This document shows positions 34,911-44,082 of a stretch of 60,342 nucleotides of DNA, piece after piece. The notes under the pieces are model-generated. The model searched no databases, was not told the DNA's origin, and saw only the letters and a program-made list of their open reading frames with translations. Each line of letters opens with the position of its first letter. The first letter of the stretch is position 1. Where the stretch lies: assembly GCA_934636825.1 (NCBI GenBank), contig CAKUBG010000019.1, positions 1 through 60,342 of the forward strand. Direction: 5' to 3'. The translations under genes were made by a program, and so were the position numbers. The stretch comes from an uncultured bacterium. Its GTDB lineage: Bacteria; Vulcanimicrobiota; Xenobia; Xenobiales; Xenobiaceae.

Positions 34911-36692
34911 ATGATTACTCTGGCAGCTAAATTAGAAAACATTATAAGCTTAGCCATTAAAGAAAAATTGGGCTTAGAGGATGCTTTGCCTTTGCTTATG
35001 CCCACTAAAGACGAAAAACATGGCGATTATCAGTGCAACGCGGCTATGGGGCTTTCTAAGCGTTTAAAGATGAATCCGCGCCAAATTGGTCAACAGCTAT
35101 CTGAAGCGTTTATGGAAATAGACAAAAGAATTGCTCAGCGAAACGGCCAAGAACCTATTATTGCCAATTGTGAAGTAGCTGGCCCCGGATTTGTAAATAT
35201 TACTTTACAAGACCATGTTTTAAGCGACATGCTCAAAAATATCAGCGAAGTTCAAGATAAGCAGGATAAGAAAGTTATTGTTGACTATTCTTGCCCCAAT
35301 GTTTCCAAACAACTTCATGTGGGCCACTTGCGCAGCACTATTATTGGAGATGCTGTCTGTCGTATTTTGGGCTATTTAGGATATGATGTCAGGCGCGACA
35401 ATCATGTTGGAGATTGGGGAACTCAGTTCGGTTTACTTTGCGCTTGGCTTATGGACCATGCCAAAGTAGATTGTGAAGAAGCCGATCTTAGCGACTTAGA
35501 GGCTTTATATCGCGAAAGTCAGGCTTTAGCTCAGGAAGATGAGCATTTTAGAGAACTTTCTCGAGCCAGAGTAGTGGCCTTGCATCAGGGCGATCCCGAG
35601 ACTTTGCGCGTATGGCGTTGTATTGTCGACAAATCTTTGGAACATATTTATAAACTTTACGCCAGGCTTAATGTGCTGCTCACCAGAGATGATGTTGTGG
35701 GTGAGAGCTTCTATAACCCTATGTTGCCGGAAGTTGTTGCCGATTTGCAAAAACGCTTTCCTGCTGGCAGCCGTCCTATGGAAGTTGTCAAGAATCAGGG
35801 TGCAGTTTGTGTCTTTATGTATAAAGAAGATGGCAGCCCTATGTTTGCCAATCCTGAAGGTGAGCCTTTACCCTTAATTATTCAAAAAACTGACGGCGCC
35901 TATTTATATGCCACTACTGATTTGGCTTGCTTGCGCTATCGCACTCAGGAATTAAAAGCCGATTGGATTATCTATACTACCGACTTACGTCAAAGCTTAC
36001 ATTTCAAGATGTTTTTTGCCGCTGGCAATATTGCTGGTTGGGTAGGAAATACCAAGCTGGAACATGTGCCTTTCGGCTCTGTATTGGGGCAGGATAATAA
36101 GCCTTTGAAAACCAGAGCTGGACGCAATATTCATTTGGCCGACTTATTACAAGAGGCTGTGGATATGGCCCGCAGAAATATTCAAACCGGTCAGGGACGT
36201 GAGTTTAGCGAAGCAGAAATTGAAGAAATTGCTGAAGCGGTGGGTATTGGTGCTGTAAAGTATGCCGATCTTTCGCAAAACCGTCTGAGCGACTATGTTT
36301 TCAGTTTTGACAAAATGCTGGCCATGGAAGGAAATACCGCTCCTTACTTACTGTATGCCTATGCTAGAATCCGTTCTATCGTACGCAAAGCTGGTGAGTT
36401 TAAGTTGGGCAATATTGTAATTTCCCACCCAGCTGAGAGACGCTTACTCTTGCAATTAGCTCGCTTTAACGAGATTATAGCTCAAGTTGCTGATGGCTGG
36501 AGGCTTAACTTGTTATGCGACTACCTTTATACATTATCCGGTCTTTATATGAAATTCTACGAAAATTGTCCGGTCTTATCTGCTCCCGAAGCTGATATTC
36601 GCAGTTCGCGTTTGACTATTTGTTCGGAAACAGCTCGTGTACTCCAATTGGGATTGAGCTTGCTGGGCTTAAAAACTGTTGAGCGAATGTAG
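34911..36692 (+). CDS. argS: Arginyl-tRNA synthetase
   Basis: A 593-residue class I synthetase that charges tRNA-Arg. ATG 34911 is chosen because GGAGG lies 7 bases upstream; the frame is open earlier without similarity. The N-terminal additional domain (residues 1-100) is typical for ArgS. The HIGH-type motif reads HVGHLRSTIIGD (about 140), followed by HVGDWGTQFG. The KMSKS region is the usual degenerate ArgS form, KPLKTRAG (about 400). The C-terminal anticodon-binding DALR domain ends the protein. The length is normal (550-600). A possible leader peptide precedes it and an intrinsic terminator follows. Confidence 0.96.
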   Translation: MITLAAKLENIISLAIKEKLGLEDALPLLMPTKDEKHGDYQCNAAMGLSKRLKMNPRQIGQQLSEAFMEIDKRIAQRNGQEPIIANCEVAGPGFVNITLQDHVLSDMLKNISEVQDKQDKKVIVDYSCPNVSKQLHVGHLRSTIIGDAVCRILGYLGYDVRRDNHVGDWGTQFGLLCAWLMDHAKVDCEEADLSDLEALYRESQALAQEDEHFRELSRARVVALHQGDPETLRVWRCIVDKSLEHIYKLYARLNVLLTRDDVVGESFYNPMLPEVVADLQKRFPAGSRPMEVVKNQGAVCVFMYKEDGSPMFANPEGEPLPLIIQKTDGAYLYATTDLACLRYRTQELKADWIIYTTDLRQSLHFKMFFAAGNIAGWVGNTKLEHVPFGSVLGQDNKPLKTRAGRNIHLADLLQEAVDMARRNIQTGQGREFSEAEIEEIAEAVGIGAVKYADLSQNRLSDYVFSFDKMLAMEGNTAPYLLYAYARIRSIVRKAGEFKLGNIVISHPAERRLLLQLARFNEIIAQVADGWRLNLLCDYLYTLSGLYMKFYENCPVLSAPEADIRSSRLTICSETARVLQLGLSLLGLKTVERM

Positions 36693-36710
36693 TTTTTTAT
36701 AACATTTCTT

Positions 36711-36738
36711 GGCCGAGCCTCTGGCTCGGCTCTTTTTT
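36711..36738 (+). terminator. Terminator of argS
   Basis: GCCGAGCC pairs with GGCTCGGC around the loop TCT, followed by a T-run. Confidence 0.93.
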
Positions 36739-36819
36739 CTTAGGGCTTTTCGCTTTTGAGATATAGTAAGTTATTATTGTCTCATAAAGGGAGCGTCCGG
36801 AGAACGGAAATAACTCTCT

Positions 36820-37932
36820 ATGGAAAAATTTTTACTTCGGCTTTTCTACGTAATTTTAATTATTTTTGGCGGACTGTGCGGCTATAGTCTCTCGACTCAT
36901 ACTGAGCGCTTTTTCGCCCAGGGGCTGCCCCCGAGCTTGCTTTGGAGCAATTCTGTGGCGATGATCTTGTTCGGTATTTTGATCGGCTATATTTTGGCTC
37001 CAGTGTGCACTTTTTTAGTGATGAAAGCCGTAGTAGCTCTAGCTTCTACCCTAAAAAAACTTCCTGTACAAGAAGTGTTAATGGGCTCCATTGGTCTTCT
37101 GTTCGGCTTGATTGTGGCCTTTTTTGTTAATTTAGCTTTAGAAAAGGTCTCTTTCAACGCTATTCCAATAATTGGTGATTACTTAGGGCCGATGTTTATC
37201 GTTATGAGCACGATCTTTTTGGGCACCTTAGGAGCTTGGTTCGGTAGTCAGCTTGTTTACGTCCATGGTTTAGGCAAAGTCGTTTCGGTGAATGGACTTG
37301 CTGCTTCTCGTGTAGTTTTGCTCGATACTAGTGTAATCATTGATGGACGTATTGTTATGTTGCGTGAATCGGGCTTTTTGGATGGAACTATTGTAGTACC
37401 GCGCTTTGTATTGCAAGAATTACAGACTTTAGCCGATTCGGAAGATATGCTGAAGCGCAATCGTGGCCGCCGTGGTCTAGACTTGCTCAATGATTTGCGC
37501 AAAGCCGATGATATTGAAATTATCAACCGTGACTTCTCTGAGCACGGTGTAGATGCTAAACTTATACAACTTGCTTTGGAAATGTCGGCCCACTTATGCA
37601 CTACCGACTTTAATTTAGCCAAAGTGGCCACAGTTCAAGGTGTAAAAGTTCTCAATGTCAACGTATTAACCAGTGCTCTGAAACCGGTTATAATTGCCGG
37701 TGAAACGATGAGTATAAAGGTTATCAAGGCCGGCAAAGAAGTCGGCCAAGGCGTCGGCTACCTTGATGATGGCACCATGATAGTCATAGAAGGTGGGCGT
37801 CGCTATGTAGGAGAGACGGTGGATGTAGAAATCGCTTCTATAGTGCAAACTACTGCGGGGCGTATGTTTTTCAGCCGCTGCCTGGGTAAAAAAGGTAGCG
37901 GCGCCCATGCTGGGGCTACATCTGCCACTTAA
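36820..37932 (+). CDS. PIN/TRAM domain membrane protein, YacL-like
   Basis: A 370-residue protein with four membrane helices (about residues 5-140), a PIN nuclease-like domain (about 165-285) and a C-terminal TRAM domain (about 295-355). The PIN acidic residues are visible: Asp in VVLLDTSVIIDGR, Glu in VLQELQTLADSED, and Asp in LCTTDFNLAKVA. The family, including Bacillus YacL, is presumed to be an RNase facing the cytoplasm from the membrane, but its target is not established. In many bacteria it lies directly before ispD, as here. The start is ATG 36820. Confidence 0.9.
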   Translation: MEKFLLRLFYVILIIFGGLCGYSLSTHTERFFAQGLPPSLLWSNSVAMILFGILIGYILAPVCTFLVMKAVVALASTLKKLPVQEVLMGSIGLLFGLIVAFFVNLALEKVSFNAIPIIGDYLGPMFIVMSTIFLGTLGAWFGSQLVYVHGLGKVVSVNGLAASRVVLLDTSVIIDGRIVMLRESGFLDGTIVVPRFVLQELQTLADSEDMLKRNRGRRGLDLLNDLRKADDIEIINRDFSEHGVDAKLIQLALEMSAHLCTTDFNLAKVATVQGVKVLNVNVLTSALKPVIIAGETMSIKVIKAGKEVGQGVGYLDDGTMIVIEGGRRYVGETVDVEIASIVQTTAGRMFFSRCLGKKGSGAHAGATSAT

Positions 37933-37986
37933 GTTTTGTTCCATAAGATTAACATTTTCAGAAAATCAAAGGGTGTGAAAAAAATT

Positions 37987-38850
37987 ATGTCTCTAAGTGT
38001 AATTATTACCGCTGCCGGAAGTAGCAGGCGTATGGGTGGAGTCAACAAATTGATGTTGCCTTTGGGAGATAAGCCTGTCTTGGCTCACACTTTGGAATTA
38101 TTCAATCGTCTTGATTTTGTGGATTGTATTGTTGTTACCGCTTCAGCCAATTGTGTTGAAGAGTATCGCCGTTTGTGTGAAGAGTACGGAATAAACAAAC
38201 TTTTGACTGTGGTTGAAGGCGGTAAAGAGCGCCAAGATTCCATAAGTATAGCTTTAAATGTATTGCGTCCAACTAAATGTCGCTTTGTGGCTGTTCATGA
38301 TGGCGCCCGCCCCTTGGTAACGGAAAAGCTTATTTCCGATTTGTATGCTAATTTGTTGCGTGGTAATTTATCTAATAAAAAGTATCACAGCCAAGTTGAT
38401 GCTCAGTTCAGCCATAAAGACTGGCTTGAATTGGAAAAAAGGCTGGATATCGGCAAAGACTTAAGTTATGAAGAACTTACCAAGAGCGGTTTATGGGGAA
38501 AAGACGGTAAAGTAGAAAAACGCGCAGAGGAGGCCATTTGTGGAGTTATTCCCGGTGTGCCTGTTAAAGATACTATTAAGCGTGTAGATCAGTTCGGCTG
38601 TGTGCACGATACGTTAAAACGCGCCGAATTGCGAGCTATACAAACTCCGCAAATGTTTCGCTTTGATGCTTTGGTACGAGCCTATGAAGAAGCTGAACAG
38701 AGTGGATTTTTAGGTACTGACGACGCCAGTTTGGTGGAACGCTGCGGCGGCAGAGTGCTGGTTCTTCCCGGTGAATATACCAACTTAAAAATCACTACTG
38801 TGGATGATATAACGGTAGCCAGACGTTTATTGGAGGAAATGTATGTCTAA
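37987..38850 (+). CDS. ispD: 2-C-methyl-D-erythritol 4-phosphate cytidylyltransferase with insertion
   Basis: A 287-residue enzyme of the MEP isoprenoid pathway that joins CTP and methylerythritol phosphate. The CTP-binding N-terminus AAGSSRRMGGVNKLML is canonical, as are GGKERQDSIS, VAVHDGARP (about residue 105), IPGVPVKDTIKRV and TPQMFRFDAL. Between HDGARP and IPGVPVKDT there is an insertion of about 50-55 residues, charged and helical (KDWLELEKRLDIGKDLSYEE). Ordinary IspD is about 230 residues. ATG 37987 is chosen because it begins directly at the domain; TTG 37936 and GTG 37975 are in frame. It follows the PIN/TRAM gene in one operon. Confidence 0.93.
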   Translation: MSLSVIITAAGSSRRMGGVNKLMLPLGDKPVLAHTLELFNRLDFVDCIVVTASANCVEEYRRLCEEYGINKLLTVVEGGKERQDSISIALNVLRPTKCRFVAVHDGARPLVTEKLISDLYANLLRGNLSNKKYHSQVDAQFSHKDWLELEKRLDIGKDLSYEELTKSGLWGKDGKVEKRAEEAICGVIPGVPVKDTIKRVDQFGCVHDTLKRAELRAIQTPQMFRFDALVRAYEEAEQSGFLGTDDASLVERCGGRVLVLPGEYTNLKITTVDDITVARRLLEEMYV

Positions 38851-39274
38851 TGAGGGGAGCGTCCAACCAACTGGCGATCACGATGGCTTACAAACCGGTG
38901 AATTGCTCCAATATTTAGATGCATCTTTGGCTGATTACGGTAAGTATGTCAGCCAAATTGGCAATTTGAAATATACAGCAGCTCAGCTTCTTTATTATCG
39001 TGACGAGGTTCAAGACATGCTAGATGCCTTGATTAACGATAAGGGAATTGATCTTAAGAGTCGCTGGATTAAAGTACGCGAACTTGATTTGCAATTGCGA
39101 GCTAAAGCCAGTATCTTTGTACAAGAAGTGGGTCATGCCAATTTTAAACAGTACCAAATTATTAACAACCCACCGGTCAGTCGTTGGTGGTGGTATTTAA
39201 ATCGTACTACTGTAAACCTCGACCATAAAACGCCATCTTGGCAATGGTGGAAGAGAGATGGCAGTGGCATTTAG
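38843..39274 (+). CDS. Small protein of unknown function
   Basis: A 143-residue soluble protein that I do not recognise. It starts inside the end of ispD (8-base overlap) with a good GGAGG site 6 bases upstream, so it is translationally coupled to ispD. The middle is helical (KYTAAQLLYYRDEVQDMLDA, DLKSRWIKVRELDLQLRAKA). The C-terminal 35 residues are rich in Trp and Asn (SRWWWYLNRTT, SWQWWKRDG). No signal peptide or membrane segment is seen. It ends the operon before a terminator. Confidence 0.82.
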   Translation: MSNEGSVQPTGDHDGLQTGELLQYLDASLADYGKYVSQIGNLKYTAAQLLYYRDEVQDMLDALINDKGIDLKSRWIKVRELDLQLRAKASIFVQEVGHANFKQYQIINNPPVSRWWWYLNRTTVNLDHKTPSWQWWKRDGSGI

Positions 39275-39284
39275 CTACTTGGTG

Positions 39285-39319
39285 GCAGTCTCCATAGAGG
39301 CTGCTATTTTTTTTTTTGA
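39285..39319 (+). terminator. Terminator of the PIN/TRAM-ispD operon
   Basis: GCAGTCTC pairs with GAGGCTGC (one G-T pair), followed by a run of T. Confidence 0.85.
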
Positions 39320-39338
39320 CTTTTTTGCTAAATAGCTA

Positions 39339-39367
39339 TTGACATATGATAGCTAAATGGTTATTAT
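39339..39367 (+). promoter_or_regulatory. Promoter of tRNA-Leu
   Basis: -35 TTGACA (39339-39344), 17-base spacer, -10 TATTAT (39362-39367), immediately followed by ACT. It lies 13 bases before the mature tRNA. Confidence 0.85.
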
Positions 39368-39380
39368 ACTGTCGTTGCCC

Positions 39381-39467
39381 GCCTAGATGGCGGAATTGGT
39401 AGACGCGCGGGTCTCAAACACCCGTTCCCGCGAGGGAGTGCCGGTTCGACCCCGGCTCTGGGCACCA
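39381..39467 (+). tRNA. tRNA-Leu (CAA)
   Basis: An 87-base class II tRNA. The acceptor stem GCCTAGA pairs with TCTGGGC (one G-T pair), the D-arm is TGGCGGAATTGGTAGACGCG, the anticodon stem CGGGT/ACCCG encloses CTCAAAC with anticodon CAA, and the long variable arm is TTCCCGCGAGGGAGT. CCA is encoded. Confidence 0.96.
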
Positions 39468-39477
39468 CAAAAAGAAG

Positions 39478-39512
39478 AATCCAAGCAGCCTAGCCGCTTG
39501 GATTATTTTTTT
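39478..39512 (+). terminator. Terminator of tRNA-Leu
   Basis: AATCCAAGC pairs with GCTTGGATT, followed by a run of seven T. Confidence 0.92.
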
Positions 39513-39542
39513 ATACAGATACTTTTATGGATTTTGTTGAGC

Positions 39543-40682
39543 ATGGATTCTCATCGTACCCCACCTATTGTCGACACAGTGGAAGCTCTGCATTCTTTAG
39601 TAGAAGAATTGCGCGGTATTGAACTTGTAGCTATCGATACCGAAATGGACTGTTGCTATCACTATCATGATAAAGTTTGTTTAGTACAAATATCTTCTTA
39701 TGATACTGATTATTTGATCGATCCTCTTCATTTGGATCTTTCGCCTTTAAATGAAATTTTTAACGCTCCTAATTGTACGGCTATTTTTCATGCCGGCAAT
39801 AATGATGTCCCTCATTTGCGTCGCGATAATAATATAGTTTTTAATCGCATTTTCGATACTTATGTGGCTGCCGAGCTGTTAAATTTGCCCAGTAAAGGTT
39901 TAGCCGGTCTTATCAAGCTTTACTTTGATATAGATTTAGATAAGCAATATCAAAGGGCCGATTGGACTATTAGGCCTCTACCTCCGGAAATGGATCATTA
40001 TGCCAGATATGATACTCGCTTTTTGATAGAATTACGTGAGTTGTTGCTGCCCAAGCTGGAAGAAGCCAATTTGCTTGGAGTGGCCGAACGCATGTGCGAG
40101 GGAATATTAAAGACCCGCTTGCATCATAAGGAGTTCTCTCCTGACAATTGGATCAATGTGAAGACTGTGCGCAATTTGCATGCATCTGCTTATTCTGTGC
40201 TTAGATCTTTATATGTTTGGCGTGATCAATTGGCTCGTAAATTCGATTTGGCTCCTTACAGAGTTCTGTCAGATTATTCTTTGGTTCGTTTAGCTGAGTG
40301 TGCGCCAAAAACAACTGAAGAAGTGATTGACTTCTTTGCTAAATCTAGCCATTTGGAAATGATGACCAAAGTTAGTGATTCACTTTTAGAGGCTGTGCGT
40401 AAAGGTATAGAGGAAGGGCCTATAAGTTGGCCTCAGGAAAAGCGGCAATTGGCCAACCGCTTTAGCGAAAAAAAACAGCAGTTATTCAACCGCTTGCGTT
40501 CTTGGCGCAATAAATACTCTCAAGCGGGTAAAATCAACAGCGCCCTGCTTACTAACAAGATGCTTGGAGTCTTGGTTGTCGAGTTGCCCAAAACTCAGAG
40601 TGAATTAGAAAAGCTCGATGTCGGTTCGCCAGATCTTATTCAAGAGTATGGAGCAAAAATTCTGGAAATAATCAATTCCTGA
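39543..40682 (+). CDS. rnd: RNase D-like 3'-5' exoribonuclease
   Basis: A 379-residue DEDDy exonuclease that trims the 3' ends of tRNAs and other stable RNAs. I choose ATG 39543 because the longer frame runs back through the tRNA and its terminator. The catalytic motifs are ELVAIDTEMD (Exo I), FHAGNNDVPHLRRD (Exo II) and HYARYDTRFLIELRELL (Exo III, with the DEDDy Tyr). An HRDC domain follows (about 215-290), and a C-terminal helical region completes the usual length. It lies directly behind a tRNA gene but is separated from it by a terminator. No strong ribosome-binding site is visible. Confidence 0.9.
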   Translation: MDSHRTPPIVDTVEALHSLVEELRGIELVAIDTEMDCCYHYHDKVCLVQISSYDTDYLIDPLHLDLSPLNEIFNAPNCTAIFHAGNNDVPHLRRDNNIVFNRIFDTYVAAELLNLPSKGLAGLIKLYFDIDLDKQYQRADWTIRPLPPEMDHYARYDTRFLIELRELLLPKLEEANLLGVAERMCEGILKTRLHHKEFSPDNWINVKTVRNLHASAYSVLRSLYVWRDQLARKFDLAPYRVLSDYSLVRLAECAPKTTEEVIDFFAKSSHLEMMTKVSDSLLEAVRKGIEEGPISWPQEKRQLANRFSEKKQQLFNRLRSWRNKYSQAGKINSALLTNKMLGVLVVELPKTQSELEKLDVGSPDLIQEYGAKILEIINS

Positions 40683-40683
40683 T

Positions 40684-40733
40684 AAAAGAAACGTAGCCAA
40701 CTTGGTTTTAGCCAAGCGGGCTACATTTCTTTT
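40684..40733. terminator. Bidirectional terminator between rnd and mrp
   Basis: AAAAGAAACGTAGCC pairs with GGCTACATTTCTTTT (one mismatch) around an inner CTTGG/CCAAG stem. It serves both converging genes. Confidence 0.88.
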
Positions 40734-40763
40734 AGATTGTATTACTATAAAAAATAGGTGCAA

Positions 40764-41810
40764 CTAGGCTAGCTCGGCCAAGCGAATAGATAAGTGGCGG
40801 GCTATAGTATCGAAAGCTTCTCCGGCAGGGCTTTCCGGTTCAGAAACGATAATGGGAGTGCCTTTATCTCCAGCTTGGCGTATATCTATTTCCAAAGGAA
40901 TAGCACCTAAGAGAGGCACTTGTAATTCTTGGCTCATATCTTCGGCACCATGAGTTCCGAAAATGTCTTGCCTATCGCCGCATTTAGGACAAATGTAATA
41001 GCTCATATTTTCAACTAAACCGGCTATAGGCACTTTCAAAGCTTTAAATAAATCGACAGCTTTTATGGCTACATTTAAGGCTAGATCTTGAGGAGTAGAT
41101 ACTATAACCGCTCCAGAAATGGGGGCTAGCTGTCCAAGGGACATTTGAATATCGCCTGTTCCCGGAGGTAAGTCCATAATTAAATAGTCAAGTTCGCCCC
41201 ACTCAACATCTTCTAAGAATTGTTGCATGAGGTTATGTAACATCGGGCCTCGCCAGAGCAATGATTTACGGCTATCTCCCAAAAGCAAACCAACTGACAT
41301 TATTTTTACGCCGTAACGCTCCATAGGAATAAGTTTGTGGCTTTCAGTTGTGAGAAGCATAGCTCGCTTAATACCAAGCATAATTGGTAAACTGGGGCCG
41401 TACACGTCGGCATCTAAAAGGCCTACCTTGGCTCCTGCTCTAGCTAAGGCACAGGCTATATTTGTGGAAACGGTGCTTTTGCCAACGCCGCCTTTACCAG
41501 AGGCTACGGCTATAAATTGCTTGATGGATTTTTGCTTAAAAACTGCTTCTGGAGTAGCTTGGCCTTGGGGAATTTCTTGTTCGGTTTCCAATTCACAGAT
41601 AAGCTCCGGTAATTCCTGGTGCAGAGCTGCTCTAACCGAATCCTTTATTAGCCAGGATATGTCTTCAAAAGGAGTAGGGTTAGATAGGTGAATTTTGATG
41701 TTTTTGTCATCTTTAATGACTATATCTTTAACTAAATTTAAAGATACCAAGTCTTTCGAACCGTCTGGTAAATTGATCTTTTTAAGAACTTGAAGAATTT
41801 TTTCTTTCAT
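40764..41810 (-). CDS. mrp: Mrp/NBP35-type Fe-S cluster carrier ATPase
   Basis: A 348-residue cytoplasmic P-loop ATPase that carries and delivers Fe-S clusters. The N-terminal MIP18/DUF59 domain (about residues 1-85) is followed by the deviant Walker A motif SGKGGVGKSTVSTNIA (about 104), the Walker B-like LLDADVYGPSLP, DLPPGTGD, and the cluster-binding CxxC in YYICPKCGDRQDIFG. The length is normal. ATG 41810 is chosen; a TTG at 41828 is also in frame. It lies about 50 bases after dusA on the same strand, probably in one operon. It may serve Fe-S proteins such as the L-serine dehydratase and AddB-like protein of this window; that link is inferred. Confidence 0.94.
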   Translation of the reverse strand: MKEKILQVLKKINLPDGSKDLVSLNLVKDIVIKDDKNIKIHLSNPTPFEDISWLIKDSVRAALHQELPELICELETEQEIPQGQATPEAVFKQKSIKQFIAVASGKGGVGKSTVSTNIACALARAGAKVGLLDADVYGPSLPIMLGIKRAMLLTTESHKLIPMERYGVKIMSVGLLLGDSRKSLLWRGPMLHNLMQQFLEDVEWGELDYLIMDLPPGTGDIQMSLGQLAPISGAVIVSTPQDLALNVAIKAVDLFKALKVPIAGLVENMSYYICPKCGDRQDIFGTHGAEDMSQELQVPLLGAIPLEIDIRQAGDKGTPIIVSEPESPAGEAFDTIARHLSIRLAELA

Positions 41811-41861
41811 AATATTTTGCCGTTTCAACTTTCTGTTTTGTAAAGCCTCTCACTTTTGCGA

Positions 41862-42848
41862 TTAGAACTGGTTGGGCTCTTCGACAATTTCCAGCGCTTG
41901 CCTGATAACTTCAATTCCGGAACCTGGCTTATAAGCATTTTCAGCCAGAAAACGCCTCCAGGCATTAGCTTTATTTTGGTATTGATATAAGCCCAAAATA
42001 TGACGCACAAAATGGGATAAAGCTATGCCTTGAGCTAAGCCTTCCTCTGCATAAGGAATAATTTTTTCTTCTACAAATTGCCTTCGGCTTAAAGTAGGGG
42101 TATCTATACCAAAAAACAGTTTATCAACTTCCGATAAAAGGTAAATATTGTGGTACAGAGAGCGGCCTAACATAACTCCGTCCACGTATTGTAAATGTTG
42201 CAATGCTTGTTCGTTGTTTTTAATATCTCCATTTATCACCCACTCAAGTTCTGGGTACAACTCTTTCAAGCGATAGACTTTTTCGTATTCTAACTCGGGA
42301 ATGGAACGATTTTTGCGCGTGTCTAAATTCATATCGGCCTTGCGAGCATGCACAATAAAACAACTGCAGCCGGCTGAAGCGTTTAAGTCGATAAAGCGTA
42401 GTAATTCATCCCAACTATAATCGAAGCGACTGCCCAAACGACATTTTAAAGTTACTGGCAAGGGAGATGCTTGACAACAAGCTTTTACACACTTAGCTAC
42501 TAACGGAGCGTCATCCATTAAACAAAGGCCAAAGTTGCCACTCATACCTCTGGGACTGGGACAGCCAACATTGAAATTTATCTCTGCAAAGCCATATTGG
42601 CTAGCTTTGGCAGCCGCAGCTCCTAAATCTTCGGGGATACAACCTATCAATTGCAAGGCTACCGGCTGGGCTTTGGCATTGTCGGCCAGTTTTAGACTGT
42701 ATTGGCCTACAGTTATGGCGTTAGAATGAACTAGTTCTGTATAGGTAAGAGCTTGTGAGGATAAGAAGCGGGCTATCTGGCGAAAGTGACGATCGGTTAT
42801 GCCCAGCATAGGAGCGGTACAGTAACGATGGATACTAGTTTTTTTCAC
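41862..42848 (-). CDS. dusA: tRNA-dihydrouridine synthase, DusA type
   Basis: A 328-residue FMN enzyme that reduces uridines in the tRNA D-loop. The TIM-barrel landmarks fit DusA rather than DusB or DusC: CTAPMLGITDRHFR at the N-terminus, ALQLIGCIPEDL, and NVGCPSPRGMSGNFGLCLM with the catalytic Cys. VTLKCRLG and FIVHARKA follow, then WVINGDIK and GVMLGRSLYHN. The start is GTG 42848, with an AAAGG site about 12 bases upstream. It is upstream of mrp on the same strand. Confidence 0.94.
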   Translation of the reverse strand: MKKTSIHRYCTAPMLGITDRHFRQIARFLSSQALTYTELVHSNAITVGQYSLKLADNAKAQPVALQLIGCIPEDLGAAAAKASQYGFAEINFNVGCPSPRGMSGNFGLCLMDDAPLVAKCVKACCQASPLPVTLKCRLGSRFDYSWDELLRFIDLNASAGCSCFIVHARKADMNLDTRKNRSIPELEYEKVYRLKELYPELEWVINGDIKNNEQALQHLQYVDGVMLGRSLYHNIYLLSEVDKLFFGIDTPTLSRRQFVEEKIIPYAEEGLAQGIALSHFVRHILGLYQYQNKANAWRRFLAENAYKPGSGIEVIRQALEIVEEPNQF

Positions 42849-42889
42849 AGTTGGTACAACCTTTGGAAATTTGTTTTACCTATAGACAA

Positions 42890-42934
42890 AAGTAAAGCCC
42901 GCGCTACTTGCTTTTCTTAGGGTAGGCGGGCTTT
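42890..42934 (-). terminator. Terminator of the beta-propeller gene
   Basis: On the minus strand AAAGCCCGC pairs with GCGGGCTTT, followed by a short T-rich stretch, beyond the stop at 42967. Confidence 0.75.
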
Positions 42935-42966
42935 GCTTTCAATTAAAAGCGGCTATTTGGTCGAAG

Positions 42967-44082
42967 TTATTTAACGTCGAAAATGCGCATGCCCTTATCC
43001 GTGAATAAGAACATTCGTTTGCCATCGCTAGAAATGCGTTGTAAGCCGTAACCCAACTCATGATAGCCCTCAATAGGTTTTACTTGCCAGCCCTCATCTT
43101 CACGGGCATAGAACGTTCTGGTGCGGGTATCTTTCTTGCTAAACTCGCTAAACATGGCCGTTTTACCGTCTTGAGAGAGGAAAAGATTGCGATAAGGAAC
43201 TTGCTTGCCAGTAGCAATTTCCACTTTTTTATTAGTACCAGCGTCGTAAAGCATCAGGTCGAAGCTATTTCTATTGCGCTGTAGCGAATAAAGAAGGCGA
43301 TCATTGAAGCTCCATAAGCCTACAGAACTATATCCTTTGTCAAAGGTTTTGAGGTTAAGATCAGGATCTTTGAGTTCCCAAACACAATACTCAACATCGC
43401 CTCCAAAATCGTCAGCGAAGAAGGCGTATTTAGTAGAAATTAAATTTTCAATGTGGAAATTGGCGTTACGACGAGCTTTATTCTGAGCCTTCTGAACTTC
43501 AGCTATTTTAGTAAAAGCTTCTACACCAGTTTTATTCGGATCTAAAATAGCCACTGAGTTGCGCTCGGCATAGTCGTCTTTGTCATAGAAGAAGCCGTTC
43601 ACAATAAGTTGATCATTGTAGATAGCAATAACCAAGGGATAACAACGGAATCCAGGCTGACCAGCTTTGTGCTCCAAGATGGTGGATACTTTGCCTGTAG
43701 CTAAATCCAATTTTTGGAAAGTGGCTCCTGAGCGACTAGTAAAAACTACTGCTTTACCATCAGGAGTGTAACTAACTTGTTCGATAATAGGAATATCTAT
43801 ATCGTACAAGCGGACTTTGCTGATGGCTAATTTGCTATCTATGTTCATAACGGCAAAACTGTACTTTTTGCCTTGGGCAATGCCTTCTTTACCGTTGTAT
43901 AAGACTCCCAGTATAGATTGCCCATCGGGAGAAAAACAAACTGGCTTAAATTCTTTAGCGTCGATACCGTTTCGCTTTAGGTCAGCTGCTGTAGTGAAAT
44001 GGTTATCAGCTTGGGCCATGTCGGAACCAAATGTCAAGGTAGCCAAACAGGCAGCTGCTAAAAATAAGTGTTTGAAACGCAT
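42967..44082 (-). CDS. Exported TolB-like beta-propeller protein
   Basis: A 371-residue protein with a signal peptide (residues 1-25, MRFKHLFLAAACLATLTFG, cleavage probably after AQA). It has repeated PD40/WD40-like blades of the TolB type: CFSPDGQSILGVLYN, SYTPDGKAVVFTSR, FLSQDGKTAMFSEF and RISSDGKRMFLFTD, each followed by a short beta stretch. It is probably a periplasmic six- or seven-bladed propeller. The partner is unknown and no Tol-Pal genes are near. A paralogue-like role in ligand or protein binding is only a guess. It is a single-gene unit divergent from the EF-hand gene. Confidence 0.8.
   Translation of the reverse strand: MRFKHLFLAAACLATLTFGSDMAQADNHFTTAADLKRNGIDAKEFKPVCFSPDGQSILGVLYNGKEGIAQGKKYSFAVMNIDSKLAISKVRLYDIDIPIIEQVSYTPDGKAVVFTSRSGATFQKLDLATGKVSTILEHKAGQPGFRCYPLVIAIYNDQLIVNGFFYDKDDYAERNSVAILDPNKTGVEAFTKIAEVQKAQNKARRNANFHIENLISTKYAFFADDFGGDVEYCVWELKDPDLNLKTFDKGYSSVGLWSFNDRLLYSLQRNRNSFDLMLYDAGTNKKVEIATGKQVPYRNLFLSQDGKTAMFSEFSKKDTRTRTFYAREDEGWQVKPIEGYHELGYGLQRISSDGKRMFLFTDKGMRIFDVK

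Noticed and set aside
39387..39542. N-terminal extension of RNase D starting inside tRNA-Leu
   Set aside because: It reads through the tRNA and its terminator; the domain starts at ATG 39543.
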